Of a stretch of 64,000 nt of DNA, positions 10,661 to 20,177 are shown in pieces. The DNA lies in assembly GCA_033439765.1 (NCBI GenBank), contig JAULSN010000003.1:496001-560000 (forward strand), written 5' to 3'. The position numbers and the translations under genes are program-made. The stretch is from Lasiosphaeria ovina (Eukaryota; Ascomycota; Sordariomycetes; Sordariales; Lasiosphaeriaceae). Each line of letters opens with the position of its first letter. Position 1 is the first letter of the stretch. The notes under the pieces are model-generated. The model was given only the letters and a program-made list of their open reading frames with translations, did no database searches and was not told the DNA's origin.

Positions 10661-11326
10661 CTAGCTCCCACTGACATAGGCCTTGATACAGGCATCGCAA
10701 GTCTGCCCATCAGGCCACACCCGCATTTTTTGGCAGATTACGCACAGGCTCGTCAGCGGGTCGGGGAGGAGGTCGGTGGCAAAGTCAGTGAAGCTCTTGC
10801 AGTCGGAGCACTTCGCACCGGAGGTCCAGACGGGCGTGTATTTGCAAATCGAGCACATGTAGCTCGAGCTTAGGTCAGAAGTGGAAGTGGAAGCGTCGGC
10901 CGTCGTTGTGGCCGCGGTAGAGCTCGATCCTGAATCCGCAGCGGACGTGGTTGGCGCTGGCGGAGTGTACTTTGATGCTGAGGCAGGCGCTGCTGGGTAT
11001 GATCCTTGTACGACACGTTGTTTATTGACAGAGTAGTTTAAATCCGGATCAGAAACTCCAGAAGCAAGACCTCCATATGCAGGAGCAGCAGAGGATTTTG
11101 ATTCAGGAGTAATCGTTGTGTAGTAGTCTGATGTTGAAGTAGATAGTGTTGAGTAGCTTGAATGGCCGGGATAATTTTCCCATTCTTTATCTGCGTTGGC
11201 TAGGGACTGAGCGAAGGGACCTTTGGTCAACGTGCTATCGCAATATTTACACAAGAATGGCTCCCCTGACGAAGTTTTTGTCACGGAGGGAAATAATCCG
11301 CAACGCTTGCAATAATCCGAAGACAT
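10661..11326 (-). CDS. Small multi-zinc-ribbon protein, array member B
   Basis: Single exon of 221 residues, starting at the ATG at 11326 (upstream in-frame codons to 11440 look like leader). The N-terminal ribbon is CKRC...CKYC (residues 6-30), followed by a long Ser/Thr/Ala-rich linker. Two adjacent C-terminal ribbons follow, CSICKYTPVWTSGAKCSDC and CVICQKMRVWPDGQTCDAC. These two are clearly related to each other (C-x2-C-x4-VW-x2-G-x2-C-x2-C), showing internal duplication. Unlike members A, C, D and E it has no intron after the first ribbon. Function unknown; zinc binding is inferred from the cysteine spacing. Confidence 0.75.
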   Translation of the reverse strand: MSSDYCKRCGLFPSVTKTSSGEPFLCKYCDSTLTKGPFAQSLANADKEWENYPGHSSYSTLSTSTSDYYTTITPESKSSAAPAYGGLASGVSDPDLNYSVNKQRVVQGSYPAAPASASKYTPPAPTTSAADSGSSSTAATTTADASTSTSDLSSSYMCSICKYTPVWTSGAKCSDCKSFTDFATDLLPDPLTSLCVICQKMRVWPDGQTCDACIKAYVSGS

Positions 11327-12174
11327 GGCGCTGTGTTTTTGGTGGAATTCGATTACGAGAGTGTGCTTGTTATTGGTAATTTTGTCTAGTATCGCGAGCA
11401 CTGTAGTAAAATTGTGTGTCAATTTATAAAGGCCTCTCATCGTGCTAGCAAGTACCCGGCTTTCATATTTATATCCCGAGCTACCTTCCTGGGTCTGTCA
11501 TTTGCTAGATGACCAATTGAGGCCAGCAAACGGTGCAACGAGGTTGCCAAACCTTCGCCAACTCATCCAAGTCTAGTCAGGCGGCATTCGAACAGCGCTA
11601 AGGGGCAAAATGTGCCGAGAGCTCATGGGCTTATCGTTATCATATCCTCTACTCACCGTCCACAAACGGTGGTTCAAATTCTTTCTGCAAAATCGACTGA
11701 CTGGTGGTATATCGCGTGTAAGATGACTGTCATACTCTGAAACTACATCCCTTCCGTTACTCACACGGGCAGAACAAATTAAGTGCTTGTTCAGGAGACC
11801 TGCCAACAGAGAAAGTTTAAACAACAAACTGTACTTGGGCCGCTGTGGCAAATTTCTGCATGGTGGGAATTATTCAGTGGATTGTGGGCATGTAAGCACT
11901 TTATAACACACTTTGCGACAGAGATTGCGTTTGTTTAGGCAACGATATACGCAGATTCCACTACGTCCCAAAATACAATTTACTATGATAGCTGCTGACT
12001 CAAAGATACCAAAAACTCCGGGCCCTTTTTTGGTGACCCAGTATATCGCCGTCACCACATTTCCTTCGCGTGTCAGCCGCTTCCAAGAAAATGAAGACCG
12101 TGAGCCATCCAGGGCAGTGTATACCAAACCACACGCCCTCGTCTTTACGTCTATTTCTTGATGTTGCTGGATTT
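11327..12174. other. Spacer downstream of array member C
   Basis: Several minus-strand frames overlap here (for example a Gln/Glu-rich stretch read at about 12240-12130), but they change frame relative to the ribbon modules upstream. They may be the decayed 3' end of member C or chance. Confidence 0.35.
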
Positions 12175-12778
12175 CTACTTGCTCGATTCGCCCTTGCTCG
12201 ACTTGTTCTTGTCCGATTTGAGCTTCTTCGAACTGGTATTGCCCGGTGTCTCTCGAAATCGATTTCCGTATTCTCGCACTCGTTGCATACTCCGGGTTCT
12301 GGGACGATGTTCTTCTTGCAAAACGAAGCACAAAATGGTCGCGCTGTGATCCTTGGCCTTATACTTGCGGCACTCTTCGCCTTGTCTTGCGACATAGGTT
12401 TCGTTGCATGTGCGGCAGAGGGCGGGGGGCGGCAAAACTCAGTCCGCTTACTCCAGCAGCGGCGTTGGCGCTGACGGGGGGCGAAGCCGCGTCCTGGCGT
12501 CGACACTTTGCCCCCGACTGAGCACATTTTCCGCATGATTCGTTCTCCTGCCTGTTCCACACGCCGCAGTCGAAGTCAGACCTCAGCCCTGTGCAAGGCA
12601 CAGACGCATGTTGGCGCTATATCGAATCAGGTCTTGCAAGTTCGGCGAGAGAGGGACGAGAAAGGATGGGAAAGTGGGAAAAGAAGCAACTTACGTAACA
12701 GACCGCGCACATATCGCCGTCGATCCTATCATATTTATTGACCTTTTTACCGCAACAGCTGCATCTTTTGTCATCCAT
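12175..12778 (-). pseudogene. Broken zinc-ribbon gene, array member C
   Basis: Exon 1, 12778-12695, encodes a clean ribbon (CSCC...CAVC, 28 residues) and ends at a GTAAGT donor, just as in members A and D. Beyond the intron the ribbon modules are still readable but lie in three different frames: FDCGVWNRQENESCGKC near 12560-12510, ALCRTCNETYVARQGEEC near 12430-12370, and CASFCKKNIVPEPGVCNEC near 12320-12270. A lysine-rich tail (SSKKLKSDKNKSSKGESSK) ends at 12175. A run of six C near the first change is a plausible slippage site. No splice pattern that I tried restores one frame, so I call it a frameshifted paralogue. Confidence 0.55.
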
Positions 12779-13806
12779 GGCGCTTCAATACGGTGGGTTC
12801 TAGATATCGGAATGGTGCTCTTCCCAGTCTGTGGAATGCGGAGGTTGGTGATGTTGCTAATGCTCCTGGTCGACGGCTGCGTCAAGAAAATATAATTTAA
12901 TGGAGGCACGGATTTATATATCCATGGTGGAAGGTCTGTGTGAGGTTCGAGGAGGGATCGGTTTGGGATCGCGCTAGAGAGGGGGTCGTTGATCGTCAGC
13001 TCGATCACGACGGTTAAAAAGAATATTACATTTGCCGCGTCCGTGACTATGCTTAACAGAGCCAAGTGGACCTTTGGGGCATCTACAGAAGATGGGCGAG
13101 GCGCTTTAATTCAGAGGAGAGTACGCTGGAGCTGGTCATCTTTCCAGACTCGGGGGTGTTGAGCTTTCTGGGCTCCGCAGCAGGCTTGCTAGACCAGCTC
13201 ATCAACCCTTCTCTTGAGTCGGTGCCGTGACATAGAGATGCCATGACCCGGTTGTTGTTTTAGACTTCTATTCAACACAACACCACTTTGATATTTGAAG
13301 TTTCGCGTCTTCGACCTAGGCCGATTAATGGGGCTACTGGTCACTAGCAAATCATCAACAAACAAGTATGGTGCTCAACGTTTTAGACGTACATTCCACC
13401 TGAAGTTTTGGTGACGGAGGCACACTGGTTTAATATTCGATAAACCTCTTAGCAGCCGTTTGATAAAGGTGAAAGGGTCAGCTTGGCGAAGTGGGTTGTA
13501 AAGACATTACATGCACAATATTGTACATAGAAACAAGATACAAAACTTTCACATTTGAATTCAGGGGGTCATTGGTAGCCTAGATATTACCTTCTAGTTA
13601 GGCACCTAATGAGTGTAATAGCGCGAAACCGCCGGCTCCAAGAATGAACCCCAAAGCACCTGGTCTATGGAAAACCTTGGAGGGTGAAAGGATTCCTCGC
13701 CAACACCTTCCTCGTAATACTAGCGGCTTCCCAAAAAAATAAAAAATAACAAGCCAATCCGAGCTTTGTGTGGGTAGTGAAAGCTGGAAAAGAGCCACAT
13801 GCTCTC
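12779..13806. other. Spacer within the ribbon-gene array
   Basis: About 1 kb with no supported gene. The left end is the promoter side of member C. Confidence 0.45.
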
Positions 13807-14429
13807 CTACTTCGCTTTTGGTATGTAAGTCGAAGAACTGGGGGTCTCGAAATAGTTGACATTTTCGCAGGAATAGCACTCTTGCCCCCGGTAAAGTACT
13901 TTATTCTCGCAGCCATTCGCACTTTTATGGGCGCAGTCCTCAGTCCCGTAATTCGAGATTATTTCCGAGTTGTGTTTGTATTTCTCCTGGCAGCTAGAGC
14001 AGCTCCAGCCCGGAGACGCGACCCGGGTCATGCGGCACTTGATGCACGGGTAGTCCGCTGGTGGCGATTTCGGGACCGAGGATCCGTTTGTGGTGATCAA
14101 TCTATTGTCGGGCGTTTTTTTGCATGGAATATCTTTCACTGTGCACGTGTCACAAGCCCGGGAGCTGGTCGGCCCCCCAAGAACTCCGATGTTACAAGCA
14201 TATTGTGGGTTACTTGTGCAGTAGTCGCATTTCGGCTCTTCCTGTGTTGTATTAAACTCGTACAAAAGGAGTGAGACGGGTATTTGCCAAGAGGGTAGAG
14301 GGTTAGAGGCAGAGGCAGTAGGGGGTGTATTTAACTTACGAGATGCGTGGGGCAAAAGTCCGGACTGTTTGCTGCCAGTCGAGCATGACAACGCGTCCTT
14401 TTGCATATCACTCTAGTTGGCTTCTCCAT
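13807..14429 (-). CDS. Small multi-zinc-ribbon protein, array member D
   Basis: Two exons, 14429-14340 and 14241-13807, with a 98-nt intron (donor GTAAGT); 174 residues. Exon 1 has a looser ribbon (CKRTRC...C-P-T-H at residues 9-29). Exon 2 carries CDYC...CDTC, CIKCRMTRVASPGWSCSSC and a final C...CYSC unit. The CIKC ribbon resembles the C-terminal pair in member B. Length and exon layout match member A exactly, supporting descent from a common duplicated gene despite low residue identity. Function unknown. Confidence 0.7.
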
Positions 14430-15238
14430 GGCGTAGAAGATGTGCGGGAAGAAGAATAATACTGATTGTACATGCTGCGGAATGTCAGTGAACATTGATG
14501 GAAGGGGGAGGTTGAGCTTAAATAGGAGTCCCCCCCAACTCTCAAGGCACGATTAAATTAGGTCACGCCATATGGGGGGCTGTAATCACTAGTTCGGTCA
14601 CTACGGCTTTATAATAGGCTCACATCTGTCAAACTCATAACTGTGACAAACATCGAGCCAAGTGACTCTTAACAGTATTAGCAGAAGATAAGGAACCGCT
14701 TTTGAACGGGGATTTTACGTCATCTTCGGCGTAGGATCTGTGGTAGCAAACTCTACAATCCTCCAGGACTATGCGGTAGACTTCGCTAAATAGCTCAACA
14801 TCATCAGCTCTTTCATAGGGGTTCAGAAGGATCGTAGCATCCGGTCCTAGTTAATCCTTTGAGGTACCGAGCTGGCCCGTGGTACGGATGTCTAGAGATA
14901 TTAGACCTTGAAAACACAACACAGATATGGTAATTCGAGGGTACTAGCCTAGAAGTTCATGTATTTCACCTGATCCCTAATATAGGTAGTGATGTTCGTC
15001 GACTCCAAAAATAAAGCAAAACACCTCGGCCCTCAACAGCCAAATTAATTACGTATTCTGCTTGCAAAAGAAATACAAATGAGGGTTCCAAAAACATTGA
15101 GTACACCTTCCGCGGGCGGTGAAGCCGGAGGGCATCTAACCACATACCTCCTACCCCCGCTCTCGCGAATAAGCTACTAGTCATTATTATCAAACAGATT
15201 TCTGTTAGCATGGAAAGCCCACTCATCCCCCTGTGAAA
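14430..15238. other. Spacer within the ribbon-gene array
   Basis: About 810 bp, AT-rich between 14560 and 15080; no gene supported. Confidence 0.45.
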
Positions 15239-15795
15239 TTACTTTATTGGCACATCCCCACATGCAGCAATAATAAGCCCCTCGGCTTCTCCTGCTTCCT
15301 TCTTTTGCTTGACCCTGCAAAAATCGCACCGCAAGTCCGCCCTATCAACCTGAAATACCCCGCATGTTGTGCAATAGTGTTTGACAGAAACTGGGACTGC
15401 CGGTGTCGATAGCCCCGCTGATGTCGATGGTCCCGCTGTGGCCGCCTGGTTGTCGGTGGCCGCCTGGTTGCCGGGTTTGGGCTTGGCGATTCGTTCGGCA
15501 TCCCATTTGTCCTTGAACTGAGAGAGGACTTGGCACTTCTTCAGCGCGAGGCAATGGCTACATTTACCTCCGTTTGGACCTAGTTTGTATAGGTTGCAGT
15601 CAAATAGTAAGGCCTGTGCGCATCGTGCGCATCTTGGAAGTTTCTTTTTGGTGTTAGTAGCTGGACGAGAAGGGGAGACACCGATGGGGGAGCAGAGGCT
15701 GTAACAGGGACACCAAACTCACATTGCAGAGTCTTCACAAAAGTAATTCCTTCCTTGTACGGGAGGAAGCTTTCCACGTTTGCTGGTTGTTCCAT
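15239..15795 (-). CDS. Small multi-zinc-ribbon protein, array member E
   Basis: Two exons, 15795-15723 and 15660-15239, with a 62-nt intron; 164 residues. Exon 1 (starting MEQPANVESF) has no ribbon. Exon 2 gives CARC...CSHC (about residues 35-60) and CTTCGVFQVDRADLRCDFC near the C-terminus, separated by a linker with a short repeat (NQAAT twice). The acceptor at 15661 was chosen because it keeps the cysteine modules in frame. Further upstream an acidic frame starting at 16013 (MALRARHLLSDEEAEDE) could be an alternative first exon. First member of the array in transcription order. Confidence 0.65.
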
Positions 15796-16304
15796 GGTGC
15801 TTCCGTACGGTGCGTTGTGGTGTATGGAATGGTGTCTCCCGTTGTCTGTGGCTCTGTCCGTCGAATGGTGGTGATGGGCCTGTCCAAAAGGGAATACACA
15901 GAAGTGACCGTAACAAGCCACTGGAGATTCTCTTCCTCAGCTGCCTGCCGGAAGAATCTAACTTCGTCTTCGGCTTCCTCATCGCTCAGGAGGTGGCGGG
16001 CTCTAAGCGCCATTATACTCGCGCCGGCACGCTCAAAATTCTCGTATCCAAATGTAATATTACGTCGTCTACTCTAGTCGATACTGCTAATACCTAGAAC
16101 ACTCCAAGCCCGGATTCAACGGACTAGCTATTAGGTATTACAAAGTATTTTCTAGATAAGTGGGCTGTGAAGGAATTCACACTGAAGTAAACTCTGTAAA
16201 GGCGAGGTAAACATACTGGAGTCCGAGTTCAAGGGGCAGGCACTATGTTAGATACTAGAACAGACGCACATCAATTATTACGATAATATCCAACCATGTA
16301 AATT
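15796..16304. other. Intergenic, possible upstream exon of member E
   Basis: A 92-codon minus-strand frame (16013-15735) starts with an acidic, helix-like stretch but overlaps the exon 1 frame of member E. Otherwise no feature is seen. Confidence 0.35.
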
Positions 16305-18155
16305 CTAATGATGAGCTGAAAGCTCTTCTAGCGGGACTGCAACCCTATCGTAGAACTCAATCGCTGTGACGGGGCCCGGGAGGTTCAAGCACCATTGCAC
16401 AACATCTCGAAACTTGGTCCCCACGCGATAGGCCAGCTCGGCCTCGACTCGCATGTCCACTCTCCTTTTCAACTCTCTTGCTTCTGCCTCGTAGAACTGT
16501 GTCATCTCGGGCGACAGCATGATTGAGGGCGGCTCCTTGCCAGGAACTGGTTTAGATTTAGCAGCCAGCAAGCCCATCAGCGGAGCCCAGAGTGCGATCT
16601 CGAAGAGAACCAGACCTAGGGAGTATATGTCGTAGTGGACTTGGTAGCCGCTTGCAGCCTCGCCCTGGTAGTTTGGGTGGCGGTAGATGGCAGCCTCGAG
16701 GTTGCCGAGGACTCGTCCATGGTCGATCGTCTGGGCCTCGGTGTGCTGGCGCGAGTACCCGAAACCCTGAACCAGAGCCGTCTCGAGCGCTCGGAAGGCG
16801 GCCAGAGCGTCGTCGGAGACGAGATGCGGGAAGACGATGTTGCTGCTGTTGACGCTCTTGTGCATCCAGGCGCTGCCATAGAGCCTGGCAAAGGTATCTG
16901 TAAGCCTCTTGGCTAGTCTGTATCGTATCTCGAGAGCCGGCTTTTGAGGTGATGAGTAGAGCGCACGAAGAGACAACGGCTCGCGCTCACTCAGCCCGTC
17001 GTCGTCGTCGTCGTCGTCGGTGTCTACTGCTGTTGGGATGCCTGTTGCTATCGGAAACTGGAAGATGATCCACCAGCAATGCAGTTCCGGGTCGTCTACG
17101 AAGCTGACGGCTTTTAGTGTGTGTAGGTGACGTTGTGCACCGACGCCGCCTAGGAGGAGGACAAGTTTGCGGATTCGCTCCCGCAGCATGTCTTTGTCGG
17201 GGTCGGGGATGTTCGCGTCGTAGTCCTTCTTCTCGAAAAGATAGCACATGTCGGGATCAACTCGGCTCCGCTGTAGAAAGCGCCATCTTGCGCGGATGGC
17301 TGGATCAATGGTGCTGATGTTCCACTTGGCTGCCTGTGCCGAGTCTTGGCCGCCTGATGATGATGAGGATGATGGAGCTCCGGGCAGTGTCAAGGCTTTC
17401 CACTCAGCAAGGCAGGCCACGTCCAGGTCACCCACGCCGGCATATTGCTGCAGCCCACGAGAAGACAAAACTTGGAGCTGCAAGAGCGCCTTGACTTCAG
17501 ACAACCCGTCAACCACCTGCAGGTCGAGCCTGTTCAGCTGCAGCTGCATCTCCCTCATTTGCGCTTGGTGAAGAAAGTCCCCTAGTCCGCTGATGTGCTT
17601 CTCCAACGAGCCGACAAAGCTTTGGAACTTAGCCCGGTCATGCGCTGCCCAGGAGACTCTTCGCCTCAGGCCGATCTTGTCGGGTCCTGAGTGGCGTTGC
17701 GACTGTTTCACAGCCTCCTCGTCGAGCAGTTGCGCGAGGCTCGAGCCGCTCCCTTCTGAAGGAGTGTCTTGAACCATGGCGTGGAGGCTTCGCCGCATCT
17801 GCATTATGGCGGTTGACGTCTTTCTTGGCGGCTCGATAGGTGCCGGGGCTCCGTCGGAAGTAGCGAGATCGTATTTATTCCCGTCCTGTTGGAGACTCTT
17901 AATCAGGCTGCTAATGCGTGTAAGGGTACGGGCGATGGCGTCCTCGAATGGAAGCAGGGCGGGAAGCAGGGCGCCTTCAGACAGCCCCGACTGGGATGCC
18001 CAGACGGTGGTAAGCCCCCTGGCTCTTTCCAGTCGTATCATTAGGTCGTCGGCATCGTCACTGAGGGTCAAAGTTTTGTCAAGCAGCTTCCAGCAAGCAA
18101 TGAGGCCCTTGAAAGCGATCGGGGCCAGCCCGAGTGAAATCTCGGGTCCGGACAT
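16305..18155 (-). CDS. HeLo-domain protein with C-terminal pseudokinase
   Basis: Single exon of 616 residues from the ATG at 18155. An in-frame extension to 18290 looks like leader. Residues 1 to about 200 resemble a HeLo domain: short hydrophobic start (ISLGLAPIAFKGLIACW), then charged helices (DDLMIRLERARGLTTVW, ARTLTRISSLIKSL). The C-terminal half has a kinase fold signature but not the catalytic residues. The HRD-loop position reads HKSVNSSN (Asp and Lys gone, last Asn kept) and the DFG position reads GFGYS. The helix F region DIYSLGLVLFEIALW is kept. Poly-Asp (7 D) interrupts the N-lobe. HeLo domains of the HET-S/MLKL superfamily act on membranes and cause cell death when released; a pseudokinase may hold it in check. 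The gene is divergent from the kinase at 18503. Alternative: a regulatory protein without killing activity. Confidence 0.8.
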   Translation of the reverse strand: MSGPEISLGLAPIAFKGLIACWKLLDKTLTLSDDADDLMIRLERARGLTTVWASQSGLSEGALLPALLPFEDAIARTLTRISSLIKSLQQDGNKYDLATSDGAPAPIEPPRKTSTAIMQMRRSLHAMVQDTPSEGSGSSLAQLLDEEAVKQSQRHSGPDKIGLRRRVSWAAHDRAKFQSFVGSLEKHISGLGDFLHQAQMREMQLQLNRLDLQVVDGLSEVKALLQLQVLSSRGLQQYAGVGDLDVACLAEWKALTLPGAPSSSSSSGGQDSAQAAKWNISTIDPAIRARWRFLQRSRVDPDMCYLFEKKDYDANIPDPDKDMLRERIRKLVLLLGGVGAQRHLHTLKAVSFVDDPELHCWWIIFQFPIATGIPTAVDTDDDDDDDGLSEREPLSLRALYSSPQKPALEIRYRLAKRLTDTFARLYGSAWMHKSVNSSNIVFPHLVSDDALAAFRALETALVQGFGYSRQHTEAQTIDHGRVLGNLEAAIYRHPNYQGEAASGYQVHYDIYSLGLVLFEIALWAPLMGLLAAKSKPVPGKEPPSIMLSPEMTQFYEAEARELKRRVDMRVEAELAYRVGTKFRDVVQWCLNLPGPVTAIEFYDRVAVPLEELSAHH

Positions 18156-18502
18156 TTTGAGAACAACGAATGGGATAAATAATATCTGACGGCAATTTCC
18201 AAAATGTTGTGAGAGGGAAGGAGTAGCATGGAGGAAAGATGGCAGTGCACGGTAGATAAGGATTGCTCTTGCCAACGCCACGGCTTCCAAGAGCGGTGCT
18301 GCTGCCTAATTATCCTGCGCGATTTTTGGAAGGAAAATGCAAGGTACATATACCTCTAAGCTGCTAGCTCAAACACCGCCCCACGTGGTTCAGCACATCA
18401 TTCCATATCTTCCCCGCACACACGAAACATCCAAACCTCCAACGTAAGGTATTCGGCCGTTATTTGAGGCAAAACGAAAGAAATCTCCAAGCTGTGGCCA
18501 TT
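18156..18502. promoter_or_regulatory. Short shared upstream region of the HeLo and kinase genes
   Basis: Only 347 bp separate the two divergent start codons, so common regulation is likely. No specific site is recognised. Confidence 0.45.
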
Positions 18503-19772
18503 ATGGCTGAGTTCGCCTGGATTAAGTCATTTTCGACGTCCAACTATGGCCTCATCAACGACACACCGCCCAAAGCTGTGGTCGAAGCTCCATTGCAGCA
18601 GGCCGATTTCCGCTTACCCGAAGAGTCACCCGCGCGGGGCTCGTTCGCCACTTTTGTTTGCCACGTTAGCAGCCTTGATGCAGGCTTGCGGTTGGAATCG
18701 CCGGTTCTTAAGGAGACTTCGAACTCTTCAAAGATCAGCCTGACGGGGAGACTACTAGGCCAAGGGAGGACCTTTGTGGCAAGGCACGCACTGTGGGCGC
18801 GGAATCCAAATGAGCCACGGGTCGAGATTGCGTTGAAGGAGATTGTTTGCGATGTTCTCTCAGCGGACGACTCGGACAGGTATGTCGCTTGTTCGGCAAC
18901 CAAGACATGGCATGTGTGTCGTCCACTCATGCAGTATGACTTAGCCCCTCAAGCGCGCGAAGCGATTGGAAAGATATTCTGTTTGAGATTCGCACACTTT
19001 TCCATCCGCCTCTACGGTACCACCCAAATCTAGTACGGCTTCTGGGAATCCAATGGGGTCTTCCAGCGCTCTCCGACTCCAGCTATCCCACCCTGATCAT
19101 GGAGTACGCCACTCTTGGCACGTTGGCCGCTCTCCAGTCCTCGTCTTCAGAAGCCCTGTCCCTTGCGGTCAAACAGAAGATGTGCTACGATGTAGGGCGT
19201 GGCATTTCGGCCCTCCATGCCTGCGGTGTCGTGCATGGCGATGTCAAGCATGAGAATGTGCTCATCTTTTTGAGTAGGGCCCCACTCCCTGGACTTCCAT
19301 ACACAGCGAAGCTGGGCGACTTTGGTGGCAGCGTGATGGATATAGAAGTCCAAGAATTCCGAAAGATGGAAACGTGGACATGGCCTTTCCAGGCACCAGA
19401 AGTAACGAGTGGCAACTCACTGGCCCGCCAAGACATGATGTCGACAGATGTCTACTCGCTCGGCCTGCTAATCTGGAGGACCTTCCTAGACGGCCAAGGT
19501 TTTGTCTCATTGCCCGGTGCGGCACAAGATTCCCCAGACCACGACAAACGCACCCTTATGCCCAGAAAGCAACCGATGACTTAACATATGCAGCCCTTGC
19601 TGACGTGCGGCAGTACGCAAAACCTCGAGGACTCTCAGACGCCTGTCTGAACGTTATCGTATATTCTATCCTACATACGGTCCGCCCTAGTTCCAAGGAC
19701 CGCGACCTGGTAAAGACTCAGTTGGCCTTGAGGGGAGTTAGGTACGACCAAGCCTCCGTCACATCTTATTAA
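18503..19772 (+). CDS. Serine/threonine-type protein kinase, N-terminal part of a kinase-ankyrin locus
   Basis: Exon 1 is 18503-18879, intron 18880-18944 (65 nt). Exon 2 reads on through the kinase domain. Catalytic features are intact: glycine loop LLGQGRTFVARH, beta-3 lysine in ALKEIV, catalytic loop HGDVKHEN, GDFGG, and APE in FQAPEVTS, followed by DVYSLGLLIW. It should be an active cytosolic kinase. Near 19504-19565 the reading frame changes. A 62-nt GT-AG intron with a weak donor (GTCTCA) would restore it, or a frameshift has occurred. The second frame (KATDDLTYAALADVRQYA...) ends in TAA at 19772. A better match to the following exon at 19810 (GVDIFTWSRMP) is again in another frame, so the link to the downstream ankyrin part may be broken or misread. 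Confidence 0.7.
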
Positions 19773-20177
19773 TGGTATGTGATACCTATATATGTGCTGA
19801 TATTAACAGGTGTGGACATATTCACTTGGTCTCGAATGCCATCCGAGAACATGACCAACGGTACCAAGGGCGGAAAGCGGGCGCTCCTCCGGTCAGTAAA
19901 TAACCGATGTGGACGGTACTGAACAATCATGTTTGAACAAGTATTCCTAACTGACCTCGTCACAGGGTTTACACGGTATAACAAATGATGAGCTCATGAT
20001 TAGAGATGGAAGCAGGGGTGGAGATGCTGACCTACAAGCCAATTTGTAATAGACCAAGCTTGGAGAACCCCGTGCCTAGGTCATTGCTGACTATATATGT
20101 TTTGATGCAGGCCCGGCTTCCGAACGGAGCTAGAGAAACCCGGAGCTGGGAGCTTTGTCTTTCATCCAGAGACTCTG

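Noticed and set aside
9034..15795. CRISPR or tandem DNA repeat as explanation for the regular array
   Set aside because: The repetition is at protein level (cysteine spacing) and not in the DNA, with normal introns.
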